Shown here one piece after another: positions 23,023 through 24,600 of a stretch of DNA of 24,600 bases; positions within the stretch are counted from its first letter, which is position 1, and each line of letters opens with the position of its first letter. Source of the stretch: Bacteroidales bacterium (lineage in GTDB: Bacteria > Bacteroidota > Bacteroidia > Bacteroidales > F082). A program made the translations under genes and the position numbers. The notes beneath the pieces were generated by a model. The model was given only the letters and a program-made list of their open reading frames with translations. It did not search any database and was not told the DNA's origin. The stretch lies in NCBI GenBank assembly GCA_029983675.1, contig JASBYY010000043.1, positions 1 to 24,600 of the forward strand, written 5' to 3'.

Positions 23023-23742
23023 TTATTTCCTTAATAAGGTATTGATGACCACGGAAGCGCAAAAGCAGCCGAACACGGCAGGCATGTAGGAAATCGTACC
23101 TACATTCGACACTTTATTCTGTTCGTTTACGCTTTCGGTGGTGATGGCCGATTCATCGACGGGTTCGGGCGAGAACACCACCGTGATGCCGTTGAAAACC
23201 CCAAGGCGGTGCAGTCTCTTGCGGATGTAAAACGCCAGACGGCAATGGTTGGAGTCGGCGATGTCGGCAATTTCAATCCGTTCAGGGTGGAATTTGCCAC
23301 CGGCCCCCATGCAGCTCACGATACGCTGGTTGTTTTGTTTGGCATAATAAAGCAGAAACACCTTGGGCGCCACTGTGTCGATGGCATCCACCACAAAGTC
23401 GAAAGACTGTGCCATGAGGTCGATGATCGCTTGGTCTTTCAAGTACAAATTGACGGCGTTCAGCTCGATATCGGGATTGATGTCGCGGATGCGTTCCGCC
23501 ATGACTTCCGCTTTCGGGCGACCCATCGTGCTGTTGAGGGCGATGAGCTGTCGGTTGCGGTTGGTGAGGTTCACCACATCGCCATCGATGAGGGTCATCT
23601 TGCCGATGCCGGCGCGTGCCAACTGCTCGGTAGCGTGTGCCCCCACGCCACCCAGACCGACAACAAGCACATGGCTTGATGCCAGTTTTTCGATGCCTGC
23701 GTCGCCGATGAGCAAACGGGTGCGGTCTTGCCAATGTTCCAT
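23023..23742 (-). CDS. tcdA: tRNA threonylcarbamoyladenosine dehydratase TcdA
   Basis: E1-like (ThiF/MoeB/UBA fold) enzyme that uses ATP to dehydrate t6A37 into its cyclic form, ct6A, in tRNAs decoding ANN codons. The 239-residue protein starts MEHWQDRTRLLIGDAGIEKL, then has the nucleotide loop VLVVGLGGVGAHATEQLARAG (25-45), LIDGDVVNLTNRNRQ (51-65) with the Asp and Arg of ATP binding, GRPKAEVM (74-81), VVDAIDTVAPK (117-127), and VSCMGAGGKFHPERIEI (142-158) typical of TcdA/CsdL. It ends SYMPAVFGCFCASVVI. It follows the TatD-type gene by five bases and must be co-transcribed with it. ThiF or HesA are less likely given the SxMGAGG-KxDP-type motif and the lack of CxxC zinc pairs. Confidence 0.93.
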   Translation of the reverse strand: MEHWQDRTRLLIGDAGIEKLASSHVLVVGLGGVGAHATEQLARAGIGKMTLIDGDVVNLTNRNRQLIALNSTMGRPKAEVMAERIRDINPDIELNAVNLYLKDQAIIDLMAQSFDFVVDAIDTVAPKVFLLYYAKQNNQRIVSCMGAGGKFHPERIEIADIADSNHCRLAFYIRKRLHRLGVFNGITVVFSPEPVDESAITTESVNEQNKVSNVGTISYMPAVFGCFCASVVINTLLRK

Positions 23743-23747
23743 TTTCT

Positions 23748-24410
23748 TCAGTTCTTGAAACAGCGTGCAAAGTTAGCAAAGATTCTTTCCTTGAGACCAT
23801 CGATGGAAAAACCGAGCAAGGAGGCTGCCGTTTCGTAAATTTCAACGATGGTGCTGTCGGACACATCCGTTTCAAAAAAGATGTTTTCTAATGAAATGTA
23901 TTTCAACGACTTGTGTATTTTTGTTTCGGCATGAAGCAAGTCTTTTCCTATGGATAGCAAGATGCCGTCGCGAGTCAGTTGGTCTGCGGTTTCGGTATTA
24001 CCGTTAAAGCCGTGGATGATCCACGCTTGGTCGGGACGATGTTTTTTGTGGACCGATAACACCTCGCCATAGCTTCGCACGGCGTGGATGATGAGCGGCT
24101 TGCCGACCTGCTCCGACAAGGAGACATGTTGCTCAAAAAGGGCCGTTTGTTGCAGTAAACTTGTTGGGTGGCATTTGTCGATCCCCGTTTCGCCGATAGC
24201 GACAACAGCGGAGTTTTGTGCTTTTTCGCGCAGCACCGCCAAAGCCGTTTTGGGGTCGAGATCGTGTGGGTCCAACGCCCATGGGTGGATGCCGACACTG
24301 TAAAATCCGGTTTCGGGAACGGTTTGGTCCCATTCTATATTGACGATGTTGACAATGCCCGGCTGGGAGGCCTTGACATGCGTGTGTAGGTTGATAAACG
24401 GCGTTTCCAT
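23748..24410 (-). CDS. TatD family metal-dependent hydrolase (short form)
   Basis: Predicted metallo-dependent hydrolase of the TatD family, which has DNase activity in characterised members. The 220-residue TIM-barrel protein shows NLHTH (7-11) with the two metal His, YSVGIHPWAL (37-46), VVAIGETGID (69-78) with Glu74, PLIIHAVRSYGE (105-116) with His109, WIIHGFNG (130-137) with His133, and FFETD (178-182) with Asp182. All metal ligands of the family are present. It is about 40 residues shorter than E. coli TatD (260). ETD followed by VSDS replaces the common ETDSPYL. It is first gene of the pair with tcdA, an arrangement I recall from other Bacteroidota. The true substrate is unknown. Confidence 0.9.
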   Translation of the reverse strand: METPFINLHTHVKASQPGIVNIVNIEWDQTVPETGFYSVGIHPWALDPHDLDPKTALAVLREKAQNSAVVAIGETGIDKCHPTSLLQQTALFEQHVSLSEQVGKPLIIHAVRSYGEVLSVHKKHRPDQAWIIHGFNGNTETADQLTRDGILLSIGKDLLHAETKIHKSLKYISLENIFFETDVSDSTIVEIYETAASLLGFSIDGLKERIFANFARCFKN

Positions 24411-24427
24411 GGCGTTTTTTGACAGGA

Positions 24428-24435
24428 CAAAAATA
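24428..24435 (-). promoter_or_regulatory. -7 box of the TatD-type gene and tcdA operon
   Basis: On the minus strand TATTTTTG matches TAnnTTTG, 17 bases before the start codon at 24410. No -33 element at the usual distance is seen. Confidence 0.5.
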
Positions 24436-24503
24436 CGATAATCGGGGAAAGGAACAGAGAAACAATCATAATTTGATGTTCAATAAAAAAACTACATTTT
24501 TTC

Positions 24504-24533
24504 TTGTCTAATTGATTTTTTTTACTATTTTTG
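24504..24533 (+). promoter_or_regulatory. Rightward promoter leading out of the window
   Basis: TTG (24504-24506) and TATTTTTG (24526-24533) are 19 bases apart, the typical Bacteroidota spacing. The last 67 bases of the window hold no start codon with a long frame, so the gene served lies beyond the end. Confidence 0.55.
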
Positions 24534-24600
24534 GGGCAATCAGAATGGCACCACTTTGAAGAAAAGCAAAACGACGTAAACTCCTGATTTCTAAACGAAG

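Noticed and set aside
1..24600. CRISPR array, insertion sequence, phage, toxin-antitoxin or defence island
   Set aside because: No regularly spaced repeats, transposase, integrase, nuclease or helicase genes were seen; most genes are recognisable housekeeping or secreted proteins.

Overview
The window is a stretch of chromosome from a member of the Bacteroidota, most likely an uncultured Bacteroidales. Four observations support this: repeated promoters with a TAnnTTTG -7 box and no obvious Shine-Dalgarno use, two proteins ending in type IX secretion (T9SS) sorting domains, the phylum-typical families DUF4270 and DUF3098, and the gene order ftsX-DUF3098-uppP-truB-queA. I see no rRNA, tRNA, CRISPR array, insertion sequence or phage gene. 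Almost all of the window is protein-coding.

Layout. 1-1313 is an AT-rich, secreted Ycf48/BNR-repeat protein with a T9SS tail, split by a one-base frameshift in an A-rich tract. 1473-2597 (minus) is meaB, the methylmalonyl-CoA mutase chaperone. 2909-5174 pairs a short GT5 'glycogen synthase-like' protein with a DUF4270 lipoprotein. 5297-6964 holds an exported cyclophilin and pheS. 6974-9144 (minus) is a translationally coupled methylcrotonoyl-CoA carboxylase carboxyltransferase subunit and Nudix hydrolase. 9223-9459 is an N-terminal stub of a TPR lipoprotein. 9592-13921 is the envelope/RNA-modification cluster ftsX, DUF3098, uppP, truB, queA, followed by glyQS to 15541. 15636-18424 is a divergent pair, a GH109-like lipoprotein and an N-acetylhexosamine kinase-like protein, bracketed by two look-alike bidirectional terminators. 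18506-20803 (minus) is a secreted peptidylarginine-deiminase-like protein with a T9SS tail. 20946-22151 is an RlmI-type rRNA methyltransferase, 22249-22989 an unrecognised zinc-ribbon protein, and 23023-24410 (minus) the pair tcdA and a TatD-type hydrolase.

How the genes fit together. Much is housekeeping: two aminoacyl-tRNA synthetases, tRNA modification by TruB, QueA and TcdA, rRNA methylation, lipid-carrier recycling and division. MeaB and the carboxyltransferase point to branched-chain amino acid, leucine and propionate catabolism. The GH109/kinase pair suggests release and phosphorylation of GalNAc from host or environmental glycans. The deiminase suggests modification of extracellular proteins or peptides.

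I do not see an unambiguous new defence or mobile system. The best leads are the PPAD-like deiminase, the insulated GH109/kinase module with its cluster of TGTGCA sites, the catalytically stripped GT5 protein next to DUF4270, and an attenuator-like leader before queA. Family calls rest on recognised motifs and remembered family features; no database search was possible.
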